DNA of 20,652 bases from Actinomycetota bacterium (lineage in GTDB: Bacteria > Actinomycetota > Actinomycetes > S36-B12 > UBA5976): positions 1-20,652 of the forward strand of contig RGCY01000006.1 in NCBI GenBank assembly GCA_009918865.1, read 5' to 3'. Made by a program: the position numbers and the translations under genes. Below, in pieces: positions 7,477-14,100 of the stretch (its first letter is position 1; each line of letters opens with the position of its first letter). The notes beneath the pieces were generated by a model that saw only the letters and a program-made list of their open reading frames with translations, made no database searches and was not told the origin of the DNA.

Positions 7477-8570
7477 CCGTGGCAGGCAACTCATCACGTC
7501 GTGGTGCCAAGAGCGGCCCAAAGAAGCCCCGTTCGGTCGGTTCGGGTGGCAAAGGCAAAGCGAAGTTGACTGGCAAGGGTCCGACTCCAAAGGCAGAAGA
7601 CCGCCCTTATCACCCAGCCGCAAAGGCAAAGGCTCGAGCGCAAAAGGCCGCTAAGAGCGTTGGTCGTGGAGCCGGTGCAGCCGCCACTCGCAGTGGCAAA
7701 GTTGCGAGCAAGAGCACAGGTGGTCGGGTCACTCGCACGACTTCGGGTGGTCGCTCAGCTTCCACAAGCCGCGCGTCAACAACCGCAGGTCGCGGAAGTC
7801 GGGCGACCGGTCCGCGTAAGCCCACCGCGGAAGTCATTAGTGGTCGCAATGCAGTTTCGGAAGCGTTGCAAGCAGGTGTGCCGGCCGATGTTGTCTATGT
7901 GCAATCCGGATTAGACGCTGACGATCGTGTGCGCGCAATCGTGCAGGAATGTCGAACGCGCCGGTTGCAACTCCTTGAGGTTTCACGCACCGACCTTGAC
8001 CGCATGACATCGCACATGGCTCATCAGGGTGTTGCCGCGCGTGTGCCTGCTTATACCTATCGCGAATTCTCAACTTTGCTATCCGGTGGTCGTACCCTGG
8101 TCGTCGCTGTTGATGGTCTCACCGACCCACGCAACTTAGGCGCAGTAATCCGTTCGGCCGCCGCCTTCGGCGCAACAGGCGTCGCAATTCCGGAACGTCG
8201 CGCCGCCGGCGTTACTGCCTCAGCGTGGAAAACCAGTGCTGGTGCGGCTGCACGGGTTCCAGTGTCACAGGTGACCAATCTGGTGCGTGCTCTGAAAGAG
8301 GCGCAGGAGGCCGGCTGTTTCGTTGTCGGTCTAGCCGGCGATGGCGCACAGTCCCTTGCTGAGGCCGCAGCAGAGTTCTTCGATGGTCCTGTGGTCATCG
8401 TGGTGGGTTCTGAGGGTGCTGGTCTCTCGCGATTAGTGCGTCAAACTTGCGATGTCGTCGCTCGGATTGACATTACCTCCGCCACCGAATCGTTGAACGC
8501 ATCAGTGGCAACCAGCATTGCTTTGTATGAAGCATCACGTGCACGAGCAAGTGCAGCCAAGCGTTCCTGA
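7473..8570 (+). CDS. rlmB: TrmH/SpoU-family 23S rRNA 2'-O-methyltransferase (RlmB-like)
   Basis: SPOUT-fold SAM-dependent 2'-O-methyltransferase, most likely acting on G2251 of 23S rRNA as RlmB does. The 365-aa protein begins with about 115 residues of low-complexity Lys/Arg/Gly/Ser/Ala sequence, probably disordered and RNA-binding. Next comes a substrate-binding domain (VISGRNAVSEALQAG to about 195), then the knotted catalytic domain with motif 1 VVAVDGLTDPRNLGAVIRSA, motif 2 VVIVVGSEGAGLSRLV and motif 3 TSATESLNASVATSIALYEA. The same gene follows cysS in mycobacteria. The ATG overlaps cysS by 4 bp. Its stop codon lies only 3 bp from the stop of the convergent ABC ATPase gene at 8574, with no terminator between. 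Exact nucleotide target is inferred. Confidence 0.93.
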   Translation: MTVAGNSSRRGAKSGPKKPRSVGSGGKGKAKLTGKGPTPKAEDRPYHPAAKAKARAQKAAKSVGRGAGAAATRSGKVASKSTGGRVTRTTSGGRSASTSRASTTAGRGSRATGPRKPTAEVISGRNAVSEALQAGVPADVVYVQSGLDADDRVRAIVQECRTRRLQLLEVSRTDLDRMTSHMAHQGVAARVPAYTYREFSTLLSGGRTLVVAVDGLTDPRNLGAVIRSAAAFGATGVAIPERRAAGVTASAWKTSAGAAARVPVSQVTNLVRALKEAQEAGCFVVGLAGDGAQSLAEAAAEFFDGPVVIVVGSEGAGLSRLVRQTCDVVARIDITSATESLNASVATSIALYEASRARASAAKRS

Positions 8571-8573
8571 CCA

Positions 8574-9635
8574 CTAGTTCAGGCGAGCACCAGAGCCTTC
8601 GGCAAACACGTGCACGCGAAGTGGATCAACCGTGATACCAAGTTCATCTCCGGGAACCACACCGGCTCTTGCGCCAAGTCGCATCGTCCACGTTGCCTCA
8701 GAACCGATGAAGTTTCCGTGCACAAGAGTGTCAGCACCTGGGATTTCGACCCGTGTCACCTGCATGCGAAGTTCAGATTCGGTGTCAAGGCGTAGGTCCT
8801 CCGGACGCACTCCTAACACCGCCGAATCCGTGTCTGCAATGTTTTCCGACACCGCAAGCCACGTGCGACCCAACTGGGCTCGACCGCCGCTGATTCTCAC
8901 GGGCACAGTGTTCATGCGTGGGATGCCAATGAAGGTGGCAACAAAAAGGCTTGCAGGTCGGTCATACACCGCTTCCGGAGTGTCAAACTGCTGCAGCACT
9001 CCGCGGTCAAAGACGGCAACCCGGTCACCCATCGTCATGGCCTCTGTTTGATCGTGAGTCACGTAGAGCATGGTTGCATTGAGTCGTCGCTGGAGTTCCA
9101 TGATTTCAATGCGCATTTGTTGACGCAGCTGCGCATCCAAATTCGACAATGGCTCATCCATCAAAAACACATCTGGTTCGCGCACGACTGCACGCCCCAT
9201 GGCAACGCGTTGACGTTGCCCACCGGAAAGAGTTTTCGGAAGTCGGTTCAGAACATCCATGAGGTCAAGCATTTCCGCGGCACGCAACACTCGCTGCTTG
9301 ATTTCCTCAGCTGGCATCTTCGTCATCTTCAGTGCGAAAGCCATGTTCTCGGCCACACTCATGTGCGGATACAAAGCGAATGTTTGAAACACCATTGCCA
9401 CATTGCGTTCGCGAGTTTGCAAAGTAGTGACTTCGCGTGTGCCAATGTGCACATCACCGGTGTCACAAGGTTCAAGTCCAGCCAACATGCGCAATGTTGT
9501 CGATTTTCCTGAGCCAGAAGGGCCGACGATGGCGACCAACTCACCTGAGTTGACCGACATTGTCAATGGGGCAACTGCAGGTGCTGGCTGCTTCGGGTAG
9601 GTGCGGCTCGCCCCAACAAACTGAACCGTCGCCAT
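8574..9635 (-). CDS. MsmK/UgpC-type sugar ABC transporter ATP-binding protein
   Basis: Energises a carbohydrate ABC importer at the inner membrane face. The 353-aa protein has the full CUT1 ATPase layout: Walker A GPSGSGKST (38-46), Q-loop MVFQTFALYPHMSVAENMAF, signature LSGGQRQRVAMGRAV, Walker B VFLMDEPLSNLDAQ, H-loop YVTHDQTEAMTMGDR, then a C-terminal MalK-like TOBE/OB region (about 240-353, VRPEDLRLD). The frame is open to 9875, but MATVQFVGASRTYPKQ is the family N-terminus and AAGGAGG sits 4 nt before its ATG at 9635. It lies 31 bp downstream of the OtsB-GH15 gene on the same strand, so it probably belongs to the trehalose operon. No permease or binding protein is nearby; such ATPases often serve several importers. 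Substrate (trehalose or alpha-glucosides) is inferred from context. Confidence 0.93.
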   Translation of the reverse strand: MATVQFVGASRTYPKQPAPAVAPLTMSVNSGELVAIVGPSGSGKSTTLRMLAGLEPCDTGDVHIGTREVTTLQTRERNVAMVFQTFALYPHMSVAENMAFALKMTKMPAEEIKQRVLRAAEMLDLMDVLNRLPKTLSGGQRQRVAMGRAVVREPDVFLMDEPLSNLDAQLRQQMRIEIMELQRRLNATMLYVTHDQTEAMTMGDRVAVFDRGVLQQFDTPEAVYDRPASLFVATFIGIPRMNTVPVRISGGRAQLGRTWLAVSENIADTDSAVLGVRPEDLRLDTESELRMQVTRVEIPGADTLVHGNFIGSEATWTMRLGARAGVVPGDELGITVDPLRVHVFAEGSGARLN

Positions 9636-9666
9636 GCACCCTCCTTCACCGCAGTCGGTGGTCAGG

Positions 9667-11976
9667 CTACCGGGCGCTGAGAAAGATGCCATCGAGAGCC
9701 AGCGCTGCTCGGATGACTCCAATATGACTGTAAGCCTGCGGATGGTTGCCGAGCCCACGTCCGCTGTGCGGATCCCACTGTTCGGATAGCAACCCAGTCC
9801 GGCCGCAACACGCAAGCACCTGCCGAAGAAGTTCCTCCGCTTCGTCACGTAGCCCCGCGCGCAGGTAGCACTCAATCAACCAGGTTGTGCAGATGGTCAT
9901 CCCGCCTTCGCGCCCGGGCAACCCATCGTCATATCGATAGCGCAGCACCGTCGGCCCCACTCGCAGCGCGGCTTCCACGGCTTCAACAGTTGACACCAAA
10001 CGTGGGTCGTCGTGTGGAAGCAGACCGGTTAATGCCACGTGGAGGGCAGCAGCATCCAATTCCGGGCGGTCATACGCGCAGACGAACGATTGCAAAGGTT
10101 CAAACCATCCGTGTTCCAACACGTCGGCGGCGATGTCATCGCGCAGAGCAACCCACTCTGGTTGAGGTTGCCCCACCGACTCCATCACTTCGATGCCGCG
10201 CATCACCGCAAGCCAGCACATAACCTTGCTATGCACGTGGTGACGAGGCCGGTCACGAATTTCCCAGATTCCGTGGTCTGGTTCTCTCCACCGTGTGGCA
10301 ACTGCACGAACACATGCGCGAGTGAGCCAGAGGTCATCATCCGTTGCACGACCACGCACTCGCACAAGATCAGCAATCAAATCCACAATTGGCCCAAACA
10401 CATCAAGTTGCACCTGACCCTGCGCGGCATTGCCCACGCGCACAGGTCGGGAACCGGCATATCCGGGGAGCACATCAACTACGGCCTCAGAACCCAGTGG
10501 TGTGCCGTGCACTGTGTAGAGCGGGTGCACGCGCTCCGGGGCGGCCGCTCCAGCAATCACGATGTGTAACCAAAGCAAGAATGCTTGCGCTTCTTCAGTG
10601 CTACCCAGCGCGACGAGAACTTGCGCCGCTAGTGCCGCATCCCGTAGCCAGCAATATCGGTAGTCCCAGTTGCGAACGCCGCCCAGACCTTCGGGAAGGC
10701 TGGTGGTCACTGCCGCGAGAATGGCGCCGGTGCGTTCTTGGCACAACGCTTTCAGGGTCAGTGCCGACCGTGTCACATGTTCGTGATGGTGTTCGGGCAC
10801 ACTGAGTCTGGCAACCCAATCTCGCCAATGATCTTCAGTCATTGAACGTCGCTGCGACTCGGGCAGGCGGTGCATCGAAAGGTCATCGCTGCCGGTGCGA
10901 AGTTCCACAGTGAACTCGCGTAGCTGCGCAGTGGGGGTCAATGTTCCAAGAGCGGTTTCGTGAACCCCATCATGTGAAATCTCCCAGGTTGCTTCCGGGC
11001 AACGCAGCACGATTGGCTCTGCCCCACCCATGACGCGCACGCCTTCAGCGGTCACCTCCAGTCTCACCGCGACTTGGCCAAACTCCGGTCGGGGAGCAAA
11101 GACAATTCGCACTGGCACGCGCGCTTGCACTGCGCGCACTAGCCGAGTGGTTGCAGTTGTGACTGCGCCGGTGTGGGCTGGGGTGTCACTTCGGTCGAGA
11201 TAGTCGGTCACCGTGACACCCGCCCAACGCGTCGCGATTGTCATCGTGTCCGGCACATAAGTCTGCGATAGGGGCGGGGTGTCCGAGACCGGTGAAATTG
11301 TCAGATGACCCGCAGTTTCCCCACCGAGGAGTTCCGCGAACACTGCCGGGGCGTCGACACCTGGGTGACAGAACCATGCAATTCGACCGTTTGGGGTTAA
11401 CAGCGCCAACGTGGTGCCGTCCGAGAGCAGCCCGTGGTCTTCAATTGGCGTGCTGTCAGCTCCGGCGAGCCATGTGCGGCGTTCTTCTGCCAGTGTGGCA
11501 AACACCCGCGCAGCATCAATTGGGTCGTCCACCCGATGCGTAGCCGCGGTTTGGCCCGGACCAACTTTGATTGCTAAGTCCGGACCACTCAATGACTCAA
11601 ACACACTTTCATCAGTGACGTCATCGCCGATGAACATGGCGGCGGCCGCACCATGCCCAGCTCGCAAAGCTTGAAACGCATGGCCTTTATCCATACGAAC
11701 CACAGCAAACTCCAAGACCGCCTTGCCGTAGGTCACATACACCCCAGGCAACGTCGCTGGACCGGTCAGCAAACGCGTGGCGAGCCTCGTGGAGTCACCT
11801 GAAGAACAGCGCCGAAGGTGCACTGCCACGCTCGCAGGTTTGTGTTCAATCAGCACGCCCGGAGTTCCAGTCACCAGCCCATCAATCACCGCAGTCACTT
11901 CTCGCAGACGTTGAGCCAATGCTGGCTCCAAATCGCTCAAGAAATCAGCATCAAATTCAGAGCCATGGCTACCCAC
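9667..11976 (-). CDS. OtsB C-terminal portion fused to GH15 glucosidase/trehalase (downstream part of a broken gene)
   Basis: The 769-codon frame opens in the middle of trehalose-6-phosphate phosphatase. GSHGSEFDADF, HKPASVAVHLR, YGKAVLEF..DKGHAFQALR and MFIGDDVTDESVFESL (HAD motif IV) fill about 1-170. A complete GH15 enzyme follows from about 178: IEDHGLLSDGTTLALL and GRIAWFCHPGVDAPAVFAEL (N-terminal beta domain), then the (alpha/alpha)6 barrel with GGVRNWDYRYCWLRDAA (about 433), the general acid Glu in GIWEIRD (about 570) and the base Glu in LLSEQWDPHSGRGLGNHPQA (about 728). Actinobacterial GH15 members include trehalases, so trehalose hydrolysis is plausible. The upstream half is in another frame (11937-12170). 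The GTG at 11976 has no visible ribosome-binding site, so expression of the GH15 part is uncertain. All GH15 catalytic residues seem intact. Confidence 0.85.
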   Translation of the reverse strand: MGSHGSEFDADFLSDLEPALAQRLREVTAVIDGLVTGTPGVLIEHKPASVAVHLRRCSSGDSTRLATRLLTGPATLPGVYVTYGKAVLEFAVVRMDKGHAFQALRAGHGAAAAMFIGDDVTDESVFESLSGPDLAIKVGPGQTAATHRVDDPIDAARVFATLAEERRTWLAGADSTPIEDHGLLSDGTTLALLTPNGRIAWFCHPGVDAPAVFAELLGGETAGHLTISPVSDTPPLSQTYVPDTMTIATRWAGVTVTDYLDRSDTPAHTGAVTTATTRLVRAVQARVPVRIVFAPRPEFGQVAVRLEVTAEGVRVMGGAEPIVLRCPEATWEISHDGVHETALGTLTPTAQLREFTVELRTGSDDLSMHRLPESQRRSMTEDHWRDWVARLSVPEHHHEHVTRSALTLKALCQERTGAILAAVTTSLPEGLGGVRNWDYRYCWLRDAALAAQVLVALGSTEEAQAFLLWLHIVIAGAAAPERVHPLYTVHGTPLGSEAVVDVLPGYAGSRPVRVGNAAQGQVQLDVFGPIVDLIADLVRVRGRATDDDLWLTRACVRAVATRWREPDHGIWEIRDRPRHHVHSKVMCWLAVMRGIEVMESVGQPQPEWVALRDDIAADVLEHGWFEPLQSFVCAYDRPELDAAALHVALTGLLPHDDPRLVSTVEAVEAALRVGPTVLRYRYDDGLPGREGGMTICTTWLIECYLRAGLRDEAEELLRQVLACCGRTGLLSEQWDPHSGRGLGNHPQAYSHIGVIRAALALDGIFLSAR

Positions 11977-12170
11977 GAGATGGATACCACCGCCACAGTG
12001 GTATGCGAAAGGCTTGCCAAGTCGCGCAGTGCAACCACTGATTCCGGAAGCGGTGCGGCATGTGTTGGGTCGTCCACGATGGGCGCGATGGTGCCGTCAT
12101 AGTCACACCCAACCAAGATGGAAGGCGCACGCGCGAGCTGTCGCAATGCGTCAGTCAGCTCTGGTGTCAC
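11937..12170 (-). pseudogene. otsB: OtsB N-terminal fragment, frameshifted from the GH15 fusion
   Basis: Start of trehalose-6-phosphate phosphatase, which would convert the OtsA product to trehalose. The GTG at 12170 overlaps the otsA stop codon by 4 bp (GTGA). The frame shows VGCDYDGTIAPIVDDPTHAA, with the HAD nucleophile motif DxDGT, and goes on to LRDLASLSHTTVAVVS, where family members continue with GRxLxDL and about a dozen more residues before GSHG. Here the frame instead reads ISWVAMALNLMLIS and stops, while GIHLVGSHGSEFDADF resumes in the -1 frame. So a stretch equivalent to about 13-16 codons plus one base is missing at about 11990-11998. The phosphatase is therefore broken, unless the base calls are wrong. 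Part of HAD motif II is lost. Confidence 0.8.
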
Positions 12171-13627
12171 AGCGGTAGGCCCGCCCGCTCTCGCAAGTCA
12201 ATGATTTCCTGTTGGTCTGCTGCGTTGAGAATCGACAGGAACTCCTCTGACCAACGCTGCACATCGTGGCGCACCACGGCTTGCCGCAGGGATGACATCC
12301 GACGCGCCTTCTCGGTCTTCGAGGCGCGGACTGCTCGCAAGATTGCTCGCTTCAGACCGTCCGTGTCGTAAGGGTTGATGAGCCAGGCATCTCGCAGTTC
12401 ACGACCTGCACCTGCGAACTCACTAAGCACTAGCGCGCCATCGTCTCCGATGCGCGACGCCACATATTCCTTAGCGACCAAGTTCATGCCATCGCGCAAT
12501 GGGGTCACGAGCATCACATCGGCGGCCATATAGAAAGCAACCAGGTCATCTGAAGGCATCGTTTGATACATGTACTGAATTGGACTCGTTCCAAGTCGAC
12601 TCAGATCGCCAACCGCCCGTCCAATTGCGCCTTCAACTTGTTCGCGGATGCGCTGGTATTGCTCAACATTTTGACGACTGGGGCTAGCGATTTGAAGGAA
12701 CACGGTTTCATAAGGATTAAGCGCTCCCTCTTCGAAAAGTTCCACGATGGCTTTCAGCCGAAGTTCAATGCCCTTGGTGTAGTCGAGTCGGTCCACCCCC
12801 AACAGCAACGTGCGTGGATCTCCCAAGTCGCTGCGCACTTGCCCTGCGAGGTTTCGAATCTCATCTGTGGTTGCCAGAGCGCCAATGTGATCGATGTCAA
12901 TGGAGATTGGGAAAGCGCCTACCGTGACTGTTCTTGGGTTTTCATTCCCGTTGCCTGGAACGCTGATGAAACCATCTGCAGCCGTGGCCGGTGTCAGTGC
13001 ATTAACGCTCGCGAGGAAGTTCTCCAAGGCATCCGCAGTTTGAAATCCAATCAAGTCAGCGCCGAGCAGACCGTTCAGAATCTGTGTTCGCCACGGCAGT
13101 CGACCGAATAACTCTGGCGGTGGAAATGGAATGTGAAGGAAGAAACCAATCCGCACATCCGGTCGTAACCGCCGCAGCATCTGGGGAAGTAACTGAAGTT
13201 GGTAGTCGTGCACCCACACAGTGGCATCACGCGGTGCCTCAGATGCCACGATGTCGCAGAACCGTCGGTTCACTGCTTCGTAGGTGTGGAAAGTGCTTCG
13301 ACTGTAAACAACGGGTGCCACAGCGTCGTGATACAGCGGCCATAACGTCGCATTACAGAAACCTTCATAGTGGCTGCTCACCTCTTCAGCAGTGAGCGGG
13401 ACTTCGAGCAACTCGCACTCGTGTAACCGCTGCGGAATCTCTAACGCTGGGCCTTCCTCATCACAAGCGCGACCACTCCAACCAATCCACGTGCACGCAT
13501 GCCGACTTAATGCACTGTCTAGGGCAGTGACAAGACCCCCCGGCGAGCGAGTCCATGTGCCGCCGCCATCGCTCTCCTGGAATTCCACCGGGAGCCGATT
13601 GGCCACGACAAGGACTTTGCTGGTCAC
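12167..13627 (-). CDS. otsA: alpha,alpha-trehalose-phosphate synthase (GT20)
   Basis: Makes trehalose 6-phosphate from a nucleotide-glucose (UDP- or GDP-) and glucose 6-phosphate; a cytoplasmic GT-B retaining glycosyltransferase. The protein of about 486 aa has VLVVANRLPVEF (phosphate loop), WIGWSG, YHDAVAPVVYSRSTFHTYEA, VWVHDYQLQLLPQMLR and GFFLHIPFPPPELF in the N-domain. The C-domain has LLLGVDRLDYTKGIELRLKA (Arg/Lys pair holding the donor phosphates), FLQIASPSR and LVTPLRDGMNLVAKEYVASR (donor ribose Glu). Nothing is missing. The frame is open to a TTG at 13660; I use the GTG at 13627 because the family motif starts within four residues of it. It heads the minus-strand operon otsA - otsB/GH15 - ABC ATPase. 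Confidence 0.94.
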   Translation of the reverse strand: MTSKVLVVANRLPVEFQESDGGGTWTRSPGGLVTALDSALSRHACTWIGWSGRACDEEGPALEIPQRLHECELLEVPLTAEEVSSHYEGFCNATLWPLYHDAVAPVVYSRSTFHTYEAVNRRFCDIVASEAPRDATVWVHDYQLQLLPQMLRRLRPDVRIGFFLHIPFPPPELFGRLPWRTQILNGLLGADLIGFQTADALENFLASVNALTPATAADGFISVPGNGNENPRTVTVGAFPISIDIDHIGALATTDEIRNLAGQVRSDLGDPRTLLLGVDRLDYTKGIELRLKAIVELFEEGALNPYETVFLQIASPSRQNVEQYQRIREQVEGAIGRAVGDLSRLGTSPIQYMYQTMPSDDLVAFYMAADVMLVTPLRDGMNLVAKEYVASRIGDDGALVLSEFAGAGRELRDAWLINPYDTDGLKRAILRAVRASKTEKARRMSSLRQAVVRHDVQRWSEEFLSILNAADQQEIIDLRERAGLPL

Positions 13628-13671
13628 ACCTTGGTTGTTCCCGTATTGCGAGCGCCACAAACCGGCGCGGC

Positions 13672-13677
13672 TAGACT
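13672..13677 (+). promoter_or_regulatory. possible plus-strand -10 box upstream of tRNA-Thr
   Basis: TAGACT fits the TANNNT -10 consensus. If used, transcription would start near 13684 and yield a leader of about 90 nt holding the three hairpins before the tRNA. The best -35-like sequence, TTGCGA (13646-13651), is 20 nt upstream, which is too far, so the call is weak. Confidence 0.3.
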
Positions 13678-13696
13678 CTTCCTCTGTCTTCGCACC

Positions 13697-13715
13697 GTGG
13701 TGATCACTTCACCAC
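13697..13715. repeat. perfect inverted repeat 1 (7-bp arms, 5-nt loop)
   Basis: GTGGTGA and TCACCAC flank TCACT. First of three perfect short inverted repeats between otsA and tRNA-Thr. It could be an operator or an RNA stem; it is not followed by a T-run. Confidence 0.6.
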
Positions 13716-13727
13716 TGAGCAGAATGG

Positions 13728-13746
13728 GTCAGTCAACGTGACTGAC
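13728..13746. repeat. perfect inverted repeat 2 (7-bp arms, 5-nt loop)
   Basis: GTCAGTC and GACTGAC flank AACGT. Its centre is 31 bp from that of repeat 1. The arm sequence is unrelated to the other two repeats, so it is not a duplicated operator. Confidence 0.6.
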
Positions 13747-13756
13747 TTAGATGACG

Positions 13757-13772
13757 AGTGTGTTGACACACT
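13757..13772. repeat. perfect inverted repeat 3 (6-bp arms, 4-nt loop) abutting the tRNA
   Basis: AGTGTG and CACACT flank TTGA. It ends one base before the first tRNA nucleotide, so in a precursor transcript this stem would stack directly beside the RNase P cleavage site. Confidence 0.6.
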
Positions 13773-13845
13773 GCCGACGTGGCGCAACTGGTAGCGCACC
13801 CGACTTGTAATCGGGCGGTTAGGGGTTCAAGTCCCCTCGTCGGCT
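13773..13845 (+). tRNA. tRNA-Thr (anticodon TGT)
   Basis: A complete 73-nt cloverleaf. The acceptor stem GCCGACG pairs perfectly with CGTCGGC; the D arm is GCGC/GCGC with loop AACTGGTA; the anticodon stem CCCGA/TCGGG carries loop CTTGTAA with anticodon TGT at 13806-13808; the variable loop is CGGTT; the T arm is AGGGG/CCCCT with loop TTCAAGT; the discriminator is T. CCA is not encoded. It reads ACA (and by wobble other ACN) codons. It stands alone, with no neighbouring tRNA. Confidence 0.98.
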
Positions 13846-13859
13846 CTCTGTGAGGTCTC

Positions 13860-13905
13860 GGGACATCGTTCTGCGACCTGCTGGTTACGCAACCTGTTGA
13901 GACAT
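13860..13905. other. possible insertion-sequence end relic downstream of tRNA-Thr
   Basis: Two imperfect 18-nt copies (13866-13883 and 13882-13899, 13 of 18 bases identical) lie in tandem, flanked by GGGACATC on the left and GAGACATC on the right. Tandem transposase-site-like repeats with GAGACA/GGGACA edges remind me of IS481/IS3-type element ends in actinobacteria. No transposase gene is present, so at most a remnant. The rest of 13846-14047 holds no gene I can support. Confidence 0.25.
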
Positions 13906-14047
13906 CATTGTTGGATGCCTCCGGAGTGCCTTTGATGTTCATCGCGTTCAACGGAGTGCGGTTTTGAATGTGGACCTCGACAACATTTCTAATCCGGGGT
14001 TTGTGGTCACACTGAGTTACCCCGACTAGACAGACCTACCGAAAGTA

Positions 14048-14081
14048 GAAAACCCGCCCCGGTAAACCGGGGCGGGTTTTC
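14048..14081. terminator. bidirectional intrinsic terminator
   Basis: A perfect inverted repeat with 16-nt arms (the innermost T-A pair is probably open, leaving a TAAA loop): GAAAACCCGCCCCGGT pairs with its exact complement ACCGGGGCGGGTTTTC. The GC-rich stem has A-runs on the left and T-runs on the right, so it works on both strands. It ends transcription from tRNA-Thr on the plus strand and from the coiled-coil gene on the minus strand. Confidence 0.92.
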
Positions 14082-14100
14082 TTTGTGTCTAGTGACTAGA

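Noticed and set aside
9636..9875. 80-residue N-terminal extension of the first ABC ATPase
   Set aside because: It overlaps the end of the GH15 gene, does not look like the family, and the ATG at 9635 has a strong Shine-Dalgarno.
11937..11998. Programmed -1 frameshift joining the OtsB halves
   Set aside because: A -1 slip would restore the frame but leave out the conserved GRxLxDL segment, and no slippery heptamer or downstream stimulator is evident.
13733..13951. 72-aa minus-strand frame containing TRGLEPLTARLQVGCATSC
   Set aside because: This is the well-known spurious translation of the strand opposite a tRNA gene; it lies across tRNA-Thr.
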